From: Dehalococcoidia bacterium
Lineage (GTDB): Bacteria > Chloroflexota > Dehalococcoidia > GIF9 > UBA5629
Direction of reading: 5' to 3'
NCBI GenBank assembly: GCA_003142375.1
Contig: PLME01000019.1
Span: 26,223 to 88,706, forward strand
DNA length: 62,484 nt
Shown in pieces: positions 39,155 through 48,016 of the stretch. A program made the translations under genes and the position numbers. The first letter of the stretch is position 1. The number at the start of each line of letters is the position of its first letter. The notes beneath the pieces are model-generated. The model was not told the origin of the DNA, made no database searches, and saw only the letters and a list, made by a program, of their open reading frames with translations.

Positions 39155-40552
39155 TTGGAAAAACATAAAGTCAAGACAGTTTATATTTGCCAGAACTGCG
39201 GCAAGGAATGTCCCAAATGGGAGGGGCGGTGTCCCGGCTGCCAGGAATGGAATTGCCTGGTCGAGAGTACCGTTGCCGTGACCAAACACGCGGCAGGCAA
39301 ACCTGTTGACGCCGGCAGCCCCCTGCACGAATTGGCCAAGGTGCAGAAGGATACTTATGCCAGGATGGCCTTCCCGATTGAGGAATTGAACCGCGTACTG
39401 GGGGGTGGACTGGTTGGAGGATCGGTCGTCCTCATAAGCGGCGATCCGGGCATCGGTAAATCTACGCTATTGCTCCAGGTTTCCGACGCTGTGGCCGCCA
39501 AAGGGGGAATGGTCGTTTACATTTCAGGCGAAGAATCGTCGCAGCAGCTTAAAATGCGCGCCGAACGGTTGAACATTAACGGAAGCGGACTCTTTATCTA
39601 CCCGGAAACCAACATGGAAAATGTCATGGCCAGGCTGGAGTCCGCCGAACCCAAGCTTGTAATCGTCGATTCCATACAAACGGTTTACATGGAGGACATC
39701 AACGGCGCCCCCGGCAGTATCAACCAGATCCGCGAATGCACCCTGCGTTTGTTGAGATGGGCCAAGAAGTCCGGCGTGGCCGTTTTTATCTCGGGCCATG
39801 TGACCAAGGACGGCTCTATCGCAGGCCCCAAGGCGCTCGAGCACATCGTAGATGTTGTGCTTTACCTCGAAGGTGAGCCTTTCAACAGCTATCGTATCCT
39901 TCGAAGCGCCAAGAACCGCTTCGGTTCAACCAATGAAGTCGGTGTGTTCGAGATGAGCGGCGCCGGGCTGATGGAAGTGCCTAACCCATCGCAGTTCTTT
40001 CTGGAATCCTATATGAACGGCACCATCGGCGCCGCTGTCGTCCCCACACTGGAAGGCAGCCGGCCGCTGCTGGTAGAGATTCAGGCGCTTACCAGCCCGT
40101 CGGCTTATGGCCCTCCGAGGCGCATATGCAACGGCGTGGATTTCAACCGCCTGCTGATGATATCGGCCGTCCTGACCAGGCGGGCCGGCGTGGGCCTCTA
40201 CAACCAGGATGTGATCGTGAATGTAACCGGAGGCATCAAGATTTCGGAGCCGGCAGCCGACCTGGGCATCGCCCTGGCCATCGCTTCCAGCTTCAAAGAT
40301 ACCAGGTCTATTCCCGGCACAGCAGCGGTTGGCGAAATAGGGTTGAGTGGTGAGCTGCGGTCGGTAACTCAAATCGAAAGGCGCATATCGGAAGCCGCCA
40401 GGCTTGGTTTCACCCGCTGCATCATACCGGGCATATCTAAAGCTTTTCATAGTATAGATGGCATTGAGATCATCAAGGCCGATAATGTGGCCGCGGCTCT
40501 CAGGCTGGGACTGGAAAAAACGGTAAAGAAAAAAGAGCAGGAATTTGAGTAG
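39155..40552 (+). CDS. radA: DNA repair protein RadA
   Basis: RecA-like branch-migration motor, 465 residues. The N-terminal zinc finger CQNCGKECPKWEGRCPGC, Walker A GDPGIGKST at 96-104, the RadA motif KNRFGSTNEVGVFEM, and the C-terminal Lon-like domain (GPPRRICNGVDFNRLLMISAVL, VNVTGGIKISEPAADLGIALA) are all present. It starts at TTG 39155, as this places the zinc finger at the normal distance; no ATG fits. It leads a radA-ispD-ispF-cysS run. Confidence 0.95.
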   Translation: MEKHKVKTVYICQNCGKECPKWEGRCPGCQEWNCLVESTVAVTKHAAGKPVDAGSPLHELAKVQKDTYARMAFPIEELNRVLGGGLVGGSVVLISGDPGIGKSTLLLQVSDAVAAKGGMVVYISGEESSQQLKMRAERLNINGSGLFIYPETNMENVMARLESAEPKLVIVDSIQTVYMEDINGAPGSINQIRECTLRLLRWAKKSGVAVFISGHVTKDGSIAGPKALEHIVDVVLYLEGEPFNSYRILRSAKNRFGSTNEVGVFEMSGAGLMEVPNPSQFFLESYMNGTIGAAVVPTLEGSRPLLVEIQALTSPSAYGPPRRICNGVDFNRLLMISAVLTRRAGVGLYNQDVIVNVTGGIKISEPAADLGIALAIASSFKDTRSIPGTAAVGEIGLSGELRSVTQIERRISEAARLGFTRCIIPGISKAFHSIDGIEIIKADNVAAALRLGLEKTVKKKEQEFE

Positions 40553-41231
40553 CGTACCGAAAGTAGCTGCAATAGTGGTTAGCGCCGGCGCCGGGCAAAG
40601 GATGGGCTCCGATAAAACCTTCCTGAAGCTGGGAGATAAACCTCTGATAGCCTGGACGGTCGACGTCCTGCAGCGCAGCAAATCGGTCGACCGCATTGTA
40701 CTGGTTCTGCAGCAAGGCAAGCTGAACGAGGGTAAAAAAATGGCAACAGCGCGGGGTTGGTCCAAAATTTCCGGCATATGCGCCGGTGGAGAATTGAGGC
40801 AAGATTCTGTGAAGAAAGGTTTAGCGCTGGTGGATGGTTGCGACTGGGTACTGATACAGGATGGCGCCCGCCCTTTCCTGACCGAGAAACTGATAATGGA
40901 CGGCCTCCAGGCCGCTGTTCAGACAGGAGCGGCGGCCGCCGCCGTGGAGGTCAAAGATACCATTAAACAGTTCGATGATATGGGGATGGTGCTGCAAACT
41001 TTGCAGCGCGATGGTTTAAGGGCCGTGCAGACGCCGCAGGTATTTCGGACTGCTATTCTGAAAATTGCTTACGATACGGTTGAATGCATTGTCACGGATG
41101 ACGCAGCAATAGTGGAGCTGGCCGGATACAGGGTAAAATTGTATCCTGGAGAATACGAAAATATTAAAGTAACTACACCTGACGATTTACTGCTGGCGGA
41201 AATGATTGTGAAAAAAGGGTTTAAATCATGA
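40545..41231 (+). CDS. ispD: 2-C-methyl-D-erythritol 4-phosphate cytidylyltransferase
   Basis: Third step of the MEP isoprenoid pathway; 228 residues. Motifs: AIVVSAGAGQRMGSDKTFLKL (CTP binding), LIQDGARPFL, VEVKDTIK, RAVQTPQVFR and VTDDAAIVELAGY. It starts at TTG 40545, overlapping the radA stop by 8 nt, and ends with a 4-nt overlap with ispF. Usual DEA in the last motif is DDA, a mild change. Confidence 0.95.
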   Translation: MSSVPKVAAIVVSAGAGQRMGSDKTFLKLGDKPLIAWTVDVLQRSKSVDRIVLVLQQGKLNEGKKMATARGWSKISGICAGGELRQDSVKKGLALVDGCDWVLIQDGARPFLTEKLIMDGLQAAVQTGAAAAAVEVKDTIKQFDDMGMVLQTLQRDGLRAVQTPQVFRTAILKIAYDTVECIVTDDAAIVELAGYRVKLYPGEYENIKVTTPDDLLLAEMIVKKGFKS

Positions 41232-41698
41232 GGACGGGAGTCGGCTACGATGCGCATGCCCTAATAGCGGGCAGGCCGCTTATCCTCGGCGGGGTCGAGG
41301 TACCCTTCGACAAAGGGCTTGACGGTTACAGCGATGCCGATGTACTGGTGCACGCCATTATGGATGCCCTGCTGGGAGCTGCGGGGCTGAAGGACATCGG
41401 CCATCAATTCCCCAGCGGAGATCCGCGGTATAAGAATGCTTCCAGCATCGGATTGCTTGAGCAGGTCAGGCGTATGGTTGCTGCAAAGGGATATGTGGTA
41501 AAAAATATCGACAGCGTTTTGATAGCCCAGGCGCCCAAAATAGCCCTTTATATAGATGAGATGCGGGCCAATATAGCCGCCGCTCTCAGGATCGACGATG
41601 ATCAGGTGATGGTTAAGGCGACCACCACTGACGGGTTGGGCTTCACCGGCAAAGGAGAAGGCATGGCGGCTTATGCCTCTGCCATGCTGGAAGAATGA
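41228..41698 (+). CDS. ispF: 2-C-methyl-D-erythritol 2,4-cyclodiphosphate synthase
   Basis: Fifth step of the MEP pathway, a homotrimer with zinc; 156 residues. The zinc ligands are D8 and H10 in VGYDAHAL and the His in SDADVLVHAIMDALLGA; the pattern DIGHQFPSGDPRYKNASS and the C-terminal ATTTDGLGFTGKGEGMAAYA are typical. The usual GHSDAD reads GYSDAD. Coupled to ispD by an ATGA overlap, as in many bacteria. Confidence 0.97.
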   Translation: MRTGVGYDAHALIAGRPLILGGVEVPFDKGLDGYSDADVLVHAIMDALLGAAGLKDIGHQFPSGDPRYKNASSIGLLEQVRRMVAAKGYVVKNIDSVLIAQAPKIALYIDEMRANIAAALRIDDDQVMVKATTTDGLGFTGKGEGMAAYASAMLEE

Positions 41699-41721
41699 TC
41701 ATACTGTACTAGAGGTGTTTC

Positions 41722-43080
41722 ATGAAGATATTCAGTACCCTGTCCGGCCAGAAGGAAGAGTTTGCCCCGCAAGACAACGAAGTAAAAATGTATGTTTGCG
41801 GAGTTACCGTATATGATGTCTGTCACTTCGGCCATGCGCTGAGCTACATTTCATTCGATGTCATCAGGCGCTACCTGGAATTCCGCGACTACAAAGTGAA
41901 ATATGTGCAGAATTTCACCGATATCGACGACAAGATCATCAACCGCTCCAATGAGAGGAATATACCCTGGAAAGAGCTGGTAGAAAAATATATAGGCGAA
42001 TTTTTCGTCGATATGGATGCCCTCAATATCAAGCGGGCCACCCTCTATCCCCGGGCTACCGAGGAGATACCTATGATCATCCAGGTTATCCAGACACTTA
42101 TGGATAAGGGTCATGCATACAAGGCCGACGGCAGCGTGTATTTTCGCGTAAAGAGTTTCCCCGGCTATGGCAAATTGACCCATCAAACGGCTGACGATAT
42201 GAGGGTTACGGAGACATCTGAGACCGAAAAAAAGGAAGACCCGCTGGATTTCGCACTTTGGAAAGCAGTCAAGCCGGGCGAGCCGGCATGGCTCAGTCCC
42301 TGGGGTGATGGGCGTCCGGGTTGGCATATCGAATGCACGGCCATGTCTATCAAGCACCTGGGCAAGACGCTGGACATACACGGCGGCGGACAGGACCTGG
42401 TATTTCCCCACCACGAAAATGAGATAGCCCAGTCCGAATGCTTCACCGGGGTGGACCCCTTTGTGCGCATCTGGATGCATAACGGTTTCCTGCAGCTCGG
42501 GGCGGACAAAATGAGCAAATCCCTGGGCAATCTGGTCACCATCAAGCAGGCGCTGGAACGCAACAGTGCCGATGCCATCAGGCTTTTTATTATAAGCTCC
42601 TATTATAGGATGCCTCTGCGCTACAGCGAGGAAGCGCTCGATGCAGCGGAAACCGGGATCGAAAGGATGAGACAGGCGCTCAAGGCCGAGGGCAAAACGG
42701 GCGCTGAAGTTCTTGATGCCGAGCTGTATATAACCAGGTTCATCGAGGCCATGGACGATGATTTCAGCGCCCCGCAGGCTATGGCTGCCATGTTCGAGCT
42801 GGTGCGCGAGATAAACCGCGGCAGTGAGAGGGGGATGGATGTCGGCCGCGCCCAGCAGGTGCTGAAAGAGCTGGCCGGAGTGATAGGCTTCACATTACAG
42901 GAGGCCAGGAAGCTCGATCACTCGCAGGAAGAGAAAATCCTGGAGCTGATCTCCCGGCGCAATGCGCACCGCAAAGCTAAAGAGTGGAAGCAGGCCGACG
43001 AAGTGCGCGACCAGTTGCTCAAGATGGGTATTGCCATAGAGGACACTCCCAAAGGGACCACCTGGAAGATAGCCAAATAG
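41722..43080 (+). CDS. cysS: Cysteinyl-tRNA synthetase
   Basis: Class I synthetase of 452 residues. Zinc and substrate site residues occur in MYVCGVTVYDVCHFGHA (HIGH-like motif), WHIECTAMS, GGGQDLVFPHHENEIAQSE and the signature KMSKSLGN. The C-terminal helical domain ends RNAHRKAKEWKQADEVRDQLLKMGIAIEDTPKGTTW. GAGGTG lies before the ATG. It converges on the SAM hydrolase gene with a 3-nt gap. Confidence 0.97.
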   Translation: MKIFSTLSGQKEEFAPQDNEVKMYVCGVTVYDVCHFGHALSYISFDVIRRYLEFRDYKVKYVQNFTDIDDKIINRSNERNIPWKELVEKYIGEFFVDMDALNIKRATLYPRATEEIPMIIQVIQTLMDKGHAYKADGSVYFRVKSFPGYGKLTHQTADDMRVTETSETEKKEDPLDFALWKAVKPGEPAWLSPWGDGRPGWHIECTAMSIKHLGKTLDIHGGGQDLVFPHHENEIAQSECFTGVDPFVRIWMHNGFLQLGADKMSKSLGNLVTIKQALERNSADAIRLFIISSYYRMPLRYSEEALDAAETGIERMRQALKAEGKTGAEVLDAELYITRFIEAMDDDFSAPQAMAAMFELVREINRGSERGMDVGRAQQVLKELAGVIGFTLQEARKLDHSQEEKILELISRRNAHRKAKEWKQADEVRDQLLKMGIAIEDTPKGTTWKIAK

Positions 43081-43083
43081 AGG

Positions 43084-43929
43084 TCAGAGCGGCAGTGCGC
43101 TGAGGATTTTAACCGGATCGCCGATACGTATGCCCAGAAAGACGGCGGCGTTGCCGTCTTTTAACGAAAGCTCGAGATAGTCACTGCTGCCTATGATCGC
43201 CATCAGCCCTTTGCCCTGCGCGTAATAGCTGCTGGTATTGGTTATCCTCTGATTTTTTATTTCCACCGCCGCGCCCCCCACCGGTATATGGCTGCTCCTC
43301 AGGTTGGTAATAAGGTTGCCGAACCTGTCTATATGTATAATCTGGCCGATTATGTGGCCGGTGGCGTCCTTGAAGGGGATTGGGACGTGGAAGGCATTGA
43401 GGCTTTCAATGCTCTCACCGAATTCTTTGGCAGGTAGACCCAGGGACAGGTGTGCCGCCACCGGGGCGAAAATATCACGCCCGTGGAAGGTGGAGCTTAC
43501 CGGCTGTCGCCAGTATTCCTGCTTGGTGATGGAGACTGCTTCGCACCCCTCGGGCAGCGCCCGCTTGGCAACCTGTTCGGAGAAAGGGACAGCCTGCGCC
43601 GCTTTTTCAGTAGAAAGCTCGTGCAATATATAGCTGAGGGTGCCGTTATCCGGCGTAACGAAAGTCGCGGTTGGTGTTCTTAGGATGACCGCCCGGCGGT
43701 GGCTGCCCACTCCCGGGTCGATTACGATGACATGAATGGTGCCTTCGGGGAAATAGCGCCACGAAGTATGCAGGATGAATGAGGCTTCTCTGATTGATTG
43801 GGGAGCTATGGCGTGGGTGATATCGACGATCTTAGCCTGCGGATTTATGCCAAGCATGACACCTTTCATACTTGCAACATAACCGTCGCCGATGCCAAAG
43901 TCGGTCGTCAAAGTGACAACCTGTGACAT
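43084..43929 (-). CDS. S-adenosyl-L-methionine hydrolase (adenosine-forming), DUF62 family
   Basis: 281 residues related to the fluorinase/chlorinase superfamily. The large class of DUF62 proteins uses water to split SAM into adenosine and methionine. Motifs: LTTDFGIGDGYVASMKGVM at the start, IVIDPGVGSHRRAV with Asp71 and Arg78/79, FVTPDNGTLSYIL, and FHGRDIFAPVAAHLS carrying the His of the Asp-Arg-His set. The 23-residue loop specific to fluorinase is not visible. It lies 15 nt after secG, last of gatB-secG-SAM hydrolase. Confidence 0.92.
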   Translation of the reverse strand: MSQVVTLTTDFGIGDGYVASMKGVMLGINPQAKIVDITHAIAPQSIREASFILHTSWRYFPEGTIHVIVIDPGVGSHRRAVILRTPTATFVTPDNGTLSYILHELSTEKAAQAVPFSEQVAKRALPEGCEAVSITKQEYWRQPVSSTFHGRDIFAPVAAHLSLGLPAKEFGESIESLNAFHVPIPFKDATGHIIGQIIHIDRFGNLITNLRSSHIPVGGAAVEIKNQRITNTSSYYAQGKGLMAIIGSSDYLELSLKDGNAAVFLGIRIGDPVKILSALPL

Positions 43930-43944
43930 GCTAATACTCCGGAC

Positions 43945-44169
43945 TTACGAAGAGCTGACTCTGACGATTACAATCGAGAGAGCTATAAAGATAACGGACA
44001 GCACTATAGTAACCTGAAACAGCGTTTTTTCAACGCCGCGTCTGGTCCTGTAAACGCCATCGGCCTGGCCGAATATACCGCCGAGGCCGCCGCCCTTAAC
44101 CTGCAAAGTCAGCACAGCTATAAGCGCCAGCGCTATTACTATCTGTGCTACGGTCAGATAAATTGGCAT
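43945..44169 (-). CDS. secG: Preprotein translocase subunit SecG
   Basis: 74-residue inner-membrane protein with two hydrophobic helices (about 5-24 and 51-70) joined by the typical loop KGGGLGGIFGQADGVYRTRRGVEKTL. It assists SecYE. It starts 1 nt after the gatB stop, so it is co-transcribed with gatB. Confidence 0.95.
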   Translation of the reverse strand: MPIYLTVAQIVIALALIAVLTLQVKGGGLGGIFGQADGVYRTRRGVEKTLFQVTIVLSVIFIALSIVIVRVSSS

Positions 44170-44170
44170 A

Positions 44171-45646
44171 TTAATTTCCTCCGAGTTTGTCGACGATCAA
44201 TTGCCTGACTACCGACGGGTTGGCCTTGCCCCTGGAAGCTTTCATAACCTGTCCCATGAGAAAGGTCAAAGATGCTTCCTTGCCCGCCTTAAAGTCTACA
44301 ACCGCTTTTTCGTTATCTGCAATTATTTTATCTACAATTATAGCAAGTTCTCCGCTGTCGCTGATTTGCACCAGCCCTTTCTCAGCTACGATCACGCTCG
44401 CTTTTTTGCCACTGTTGAACATCTCTTCAAAGACCGTTTTGGACAGCGGACCGCTCAGTGTCCCCTTTTCAACCAGGTCCAGCATCTCCACAAAATTGGC
44501 CTCAGGCACCCTGTCATGGGCCTCCTCCGCCCTAATGTTTTTAGCGTTGAGCAGCCGGGTGAACTCGCCCAGCATCCAGTTGCTTATGGTCTTGGCCCTC
44601 TGTTTAACGTTGACGGAGGTGTTCGCTCCAAGCCCGATGCTGGTCTTGAAATAGGCGACATAATGTTTGGATTGGGTTATTAGCTCAGCGTCATACGGCG
44701 AGAGGTCGTATTTGGCTATCAGCTCGTCATAAATCTTTTCCGGCAGATCGGGCAACCCGGCTTTGATTTTATCCACCATCTGCCGGCTGAATGAAAGGGG
44801 CGGCAAATCCGGCTCGGGAAAATAGCGGTAATCATGGGCATATTCCTTGCTGCGCTGGCTTACCGTGATTTCCTTATCATCAACCCAGCCACGTGTTTCC
44901 TGGACGATCTTTTCACCTTTAGCCATGGCTTCCCGCTGCCTCTGGGCTTCATATTCCAGTGCGCGGTAGACGGCGCGGAAGCTGTTCATATTTTTGACTT
45001 CGACCTTGGCCAGGTATTCTTTACTGCCCTCGGGCCGAATGCTGATATTGGCATCGCAGCGGAAGCTGCCCTCTTCCATGTTGCCCGTCGAGACGCCCAG
45101 GTATTGCAGGATAGATCTCAACTTGACCAGGTAAAGGCGGGCTTCCTCGGGCGAGGCCATGTCCGGTTCGCTTACTATCTCCATCAGCGGCATGCCGGCG
45201 CGGTTGATGTCCACCAGGCTGTAGCTTTCCCCTTCCGGTGAAGTGCGGTGCGTCAGCTTGGCTACGTCTTCTTCGAGGTGCACACGGGTGATGCCTATCT
45301 TCTTTTTCTTGCCTTCGATGTCGATTTCCAGCCAGCCCTTGACGCACATCGGCATGTCATATTGCGATATCTGGTAGCCTTTCATAAGGTCCGGGTAGGG
45401 ATAGTTTTTCCGGTCGAACTTGGCATGCTCGGGGACAGTGCAGTTGAGAGCCAGGCCGGTCCTGACCGTGAAAATAACCGCCTGCTCATTTATGGTGGGC
45501 AGCACGCCCGGCATACCCATGCATACCTGGCAGACGTGGGTATTGGGAGGGTCGCTGGCATAATCTGCACTGCAGGAGCAGTACATCTTGCTGCGCGTCA
45601 GCAGTTGCGAATGTACCTCCAGCCCGATAATGGTCTCGTAGTTCAC
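44171..45646 (-). CDS. gatB: Aspartyl/glutamyl-tRNA amidotransferase subunit B
   Basis: tRNA-binding kinase subunit of GatCAB, which converts misacylated Glu-tRNA(Gln) or Asp-tRNA(Asn). 491 residues: YETIIGLEVHSQLLTRSKMYC at the start, zinc-type Cys CSCSADYASDPPNTHVCQVC, GYQISQYDMPMC, HLEEDVAKLTH, NRAGMPLMEIVSEPD, and a C-terminal YqeY-like tail (GQVMKASRGKANPSVVRQLI). It starts at GTG 45646 only about 4-5 nt after the predicted transcription start. gatA and gatC are not adjacent. Confidence 0.96.
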   Translation of the reverse strand: MNYETIIGLEVHSQLLTRSKMYCSCSADYASDPPNTHVCQVCMGMPGVLPTINEQAVIFTVRTGLALNCTVPEHAKFDRKNYPYPDLMKGYQISQYDMPMCVKGWLEIDIEGKKKKIGITRVHLEEDVAKLTHRTSPEGESYSLVDINRAGMPLMEIVSEPDMASPEEARLYLVKLRSILQYLGVSTGNMEEGSFRCDANISIRPEGSKEYLAKVEVKNMNSFRAVYRALEYEAQRQREAMAKGEKIVQETRGWVDDKEITVSQRSKEYAHDYRYFPEPDLPPLSFSRQMVDKIKAGLPDLPEKIYDELIAKYDLSPYDAELITQSKHYVAYFKTSIGLGANTSVNVKQRAKTISNWMLGEFTRLLNAKNIRAEEAHDRVPEANFVEMLDLVEKGTLSGPLSKTVFEEMFNSGKKASVIVAEKGLVQISDSGELAIIVDKIIADNEKAVVDFKAGKEASLTFLMGQVMKASRGKANPSVVRQLIVDKLGGN

Positions 45647-45656
45647 AACGCCGCAT

Positions 45657-45686
45657 AGTATAGCAATATGGACACTTACACGGCAA
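45657..45686 (-). promoter_or_regulatory. Promoter of gatB-secG
   Basis: Minus-strand TTGCCG (45686-45681), 18 nt, TATACT (45662-45657). Predicted start near 45650, nearly at the GTG. Its -35 box is 3 nt from the -35 box of the divergent marR-type promoter. Confidence 0.55.
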
Positions 45687-45689
45687 ACT

Positions 45690-45718
45690 TTGACATATGC
45701 AGAAAAAAGTTATATAAA
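45690..45718 (+). promoter_or_regulatory. Promoter of the MarR-type regulator and efflux operon
   Basis: TTGACA, 17 nt, TATAAA. Start near 45725; leader of about 29 nt without Shine-Dalgarno site. Likely target for autorepression by the MarR protein. Confidence 0.65.
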
Positions 45719-45753
45719 TAGAACAAAATACACCGTAGTTTATTTCAATATCA

Positions 45754-46218
45754 ATGGCCGAGAAACCGGAAGACGTAAAGCTCGACAGCATAGTGGACAG
45801 CCTGTTAATATTTCTTCCTCTTTTCTATCGCAAAATATTCCAGGTCGCCCATGCCAAAGCGGGCGTAAACCCCGGCAACATGCAGTTTCATGTTCTGGCT
45901 ATGATCATGAGGCTGGGCACTTTGCGGACTTCCGAGATTAGCCGCAGGTTGGGCATATCCAAGCCCAATACAACCTCTCTGCTGGATAAGCTTATTGAGA
46001 GGGGCTATATTCAGCGTGTACTCGACAGCAGCGACAAGCGGATTAAACAAATAAGCATCACCGAGAAGGGCAGGCGTTTTGTTACAGGCAGGAAAAAGAT
46101 CATGCGCAACGAGGTCAGAAGAAGCCTGTCGACTCTGGACATTACTGAGTTACTGACCCTTTCCGGCGCTCTGGAGTCCTTTACCGACATTGTCAGCAAG
46201 GTGGATTATGGTTCGTAA
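45754..46218 (+). CDS. MarR-family transcriptional regulator
   Basis: 154 residues with the winged-helix core RTSEISRRLGISKPNTTSLLDKLIERGYIQRVLDSSDKRIKQISITEKGRRF, in which the wing DSSDKRIKQ matches the family DxxDxR motif. Flanking helices form the dimer interface. It is the first gene of a run with two membrane-fusion proteins and an MFS exporter, so it most likely represses this pump and responds to its substrates. The ligand is unknown. Confidence 0.92.
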   Translation: MAEKPEDVKLDSIVDSLLIFLPLFYRKIFQVAHAKAGVNPGNMQFHVLAMIMRLGTLRTSEISRRLGISKPNTTSLLDKLIERGYIQRVLDSSDKRIKQISITEKGRRFVTGRKKIMRNEVRRSLSTLDITELLTLSGALESFTDIVSKVDYGS

Positions 46219-46282
46219 TTTAAAAGAAATTGTTTATAAGCAGCCTTTTCAGGCATGAACTTATGCAGGGAGTATCACTTAT

Positions 46283-47965
46283 ATGAGTAAAGTATGGCTT
46301 TTTAAGATTGCGGCAGTTGTACTGGCGTTATCCATCATTGCTGGAGGGTGCAGCAGCGGCCCCATAACCCAGCAGCAAATGGTGGCAACCGTCCAGCGCG
46401 GAGATTTGGAAGTAACCGTCGTCTCGGTTGGCGTGATAGAGATGCCGGAGGCCGTGAACCTCTATTTTGATACTTCCATGTTCAGTCTGACGCAGCCTTA
46501 CAGTGCCCAGATTAAAAAGGTCTATGTGCAGAAAGGCGACATGGTCAAAGCCGGTGCGCTGATTGCCAGCCTGGACGACACAGCCCAGAAGCAGAACGTC
46601 GAGACGGCCCAGTACGGGCTGGAATCAGCCATCAATAACGTTGTGCAGACCGTTTGCTGCGGATGCACGCGCGTGCCTTCGTTCTACAGCGATGCCGTGG
46701 CCCTTTACCGCTTCGATTTTGCCACAAAAGAGATGCAAAAGGCTCAGACGCTTCTGCAGACGGGCCAGTATGGGGATGCGGCCGAACAGATTTCGCTGGC
46801 CAACTATGATATCGAGGCAGCCAGGAAAATCTACAGCGACCCGGCATTCAACAGGGTCAGGCCGGACCTTATAAACGATGTCGGGCAAGTAATCAATACC
46901 AGCCAGGATGCCGACACGGCCATTCAGCGGCTGTCTGCCGAAATGGATGTAATTACCACCGTTCAGCAGCAGGTAAAAGATGGAAAATACGGGGATGCCG
47001 TCAGCACCATCCAGGATATGCTTACCGAGATGTCCGATACCTATGACGTGGTAAAGAGGATCACGCACCTGCCTACCGATGCCACATCTGTCGATACCTG
47101 CACGACCTATACTGTGGTCAACGAGATACTTGCCTCGATGGATAAGCTGCAGACTATGGCCGGACAGAAGGACGTCGATCCGATCGCCTTCGCCCAGACG
47201 TTGAGCTCGGTGCGGCACGACCTGGAATTAGCCAACAAGATACTGGATGAAAACATCTCCACATACAGGCAGGGACTGAACTTGAAAGTCTTGCGTGACT
47301 ACAATATCGGGGTGCAGACGGCCATTATCAACCTGGACCGCGCCAAGCTATCGTTGCTCAAAACGGAGTTGCTGGCCCCCTTCGACGGACAGGTGGTGGA
47401 TGTCAACCTGCATGCAGGAGATATGATAACCCAGAGGTATTCAGTAACGGGCCTCCCCATCGATTCCTACGTGGCACGCCTGGCCAATACTTCCTATGTC
47501 AGGATGACCGCCTCTGTCAGCCAAACCGATGTGCTCAAGATTGCCAGGGGACAGAAGGCACTGGTGTATGTCGATGCCGTCCCCGGCAGGGTCTTCGAGG
47601 GGCAGGTGTCATTCATCTCTCCTTTCGGGATACCGCTCCCAAAAGGAAGCTATGCAGTTGAGATCTCTTTGGATCCCAGCGATACTGCTTACCTGGCCGG
47701 TGGTATGACTTGTACGGCTGATATAATTATAGGAAAGCATGCCGATGTATTGCTGGTGCCCAATGCAGCAATCAGCAGTCAGGCAGGCGACTATTATGTT
47801 AGTGTCTGGGAGGACGAGAAGACCAACATCGTCGAGCAGAGGCCGGTCAAGATCGGCCTGCAGGGCAAGACCCAGACCGAGATAGTATCCGGGCTGAGCG
47901 AAGGGGAAAAGGTGCTGCTGGAGACAAGCTACGCTCCACCCAAATCGTTACAGCTTACTAAATGA
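46283..47965 (+). CDS. HlyD/RND-type efflux adaptor, lipoprotein with long hairpin
   Basis: 560 residues. A signal peptide with lipobox-like IAGGC (Cys23) predicts a lipid-anchored exported protein. The first lipoyl half (SAQIKKVYVQKGDMVKAGALIASLDD) is near 75-100, the second (LLAPFDGQVVDVNLHAGDMIT) near 365-385, with about 260 helical residues between them, far longer than usual. A Cys cluster C125-C126-G127-C128 lies at the start of this insert. Beta-barrel and membrane-proximal domains follow (VSQTDVLKIARGQKALVYVDA; LVPNAAISSQAGDYYVSVW). Part of the MarR-controlled pump; whether it works with the MFS gene or an unlinked ABC exporter is open. Confidence 0.85.
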   Translation: MSKVWLFKIAAVVLALSIIAGGCSSGPITQQQMVATVQRGDLEVTVVSVGVIEMPEAVNLYFDTSMFSLTQPYSAQIKKVYVQKGDMVKAGALIASLDDTAQKQNVETAQYGLESAINNVVQTVCCGCTRVPSFYSDAVALYRFDFATKEMQKAQTLLQTGQYGDAAEQISLANYDIEAARKIYSDPAFNRVRPDLINDVGQVINTSQDADTAIQRLSAEMDVITTVQQQVKDGKYGDAVSTIQDMLTEMSDTYDVVKRITHLPTDATSVDTCTTYTVVNEILASMDKLQTMAGQKDVDPIAFAQTLSSVRHDLELANKILDENISTYRQGLNLKVLRDYNIGVQTAIINLDRAKLSLLKTELLAPFDGQVVDVNLHAGDMITQRYSVTGLPIDSYVARLANTSYVRMTASVSQTDVLKIARGQKALVYVDAVPGRVFEGQVSFISPFGIPLPKGSYAVEISLDPSDTAYLAGGMTCTADIIIGKHADVLLVPNAAISSQAGDYYVSVWEDEKTNIVEQRPVKIGLQGKTQTEIVSGLSEGEKVLLETSYAPPKSLQLTK

Positions 47966-48016
47966 GATAAAGGATGTTTATGATGGCCATTTCAAATACA
48001 AGCGGAGGCAACATCT

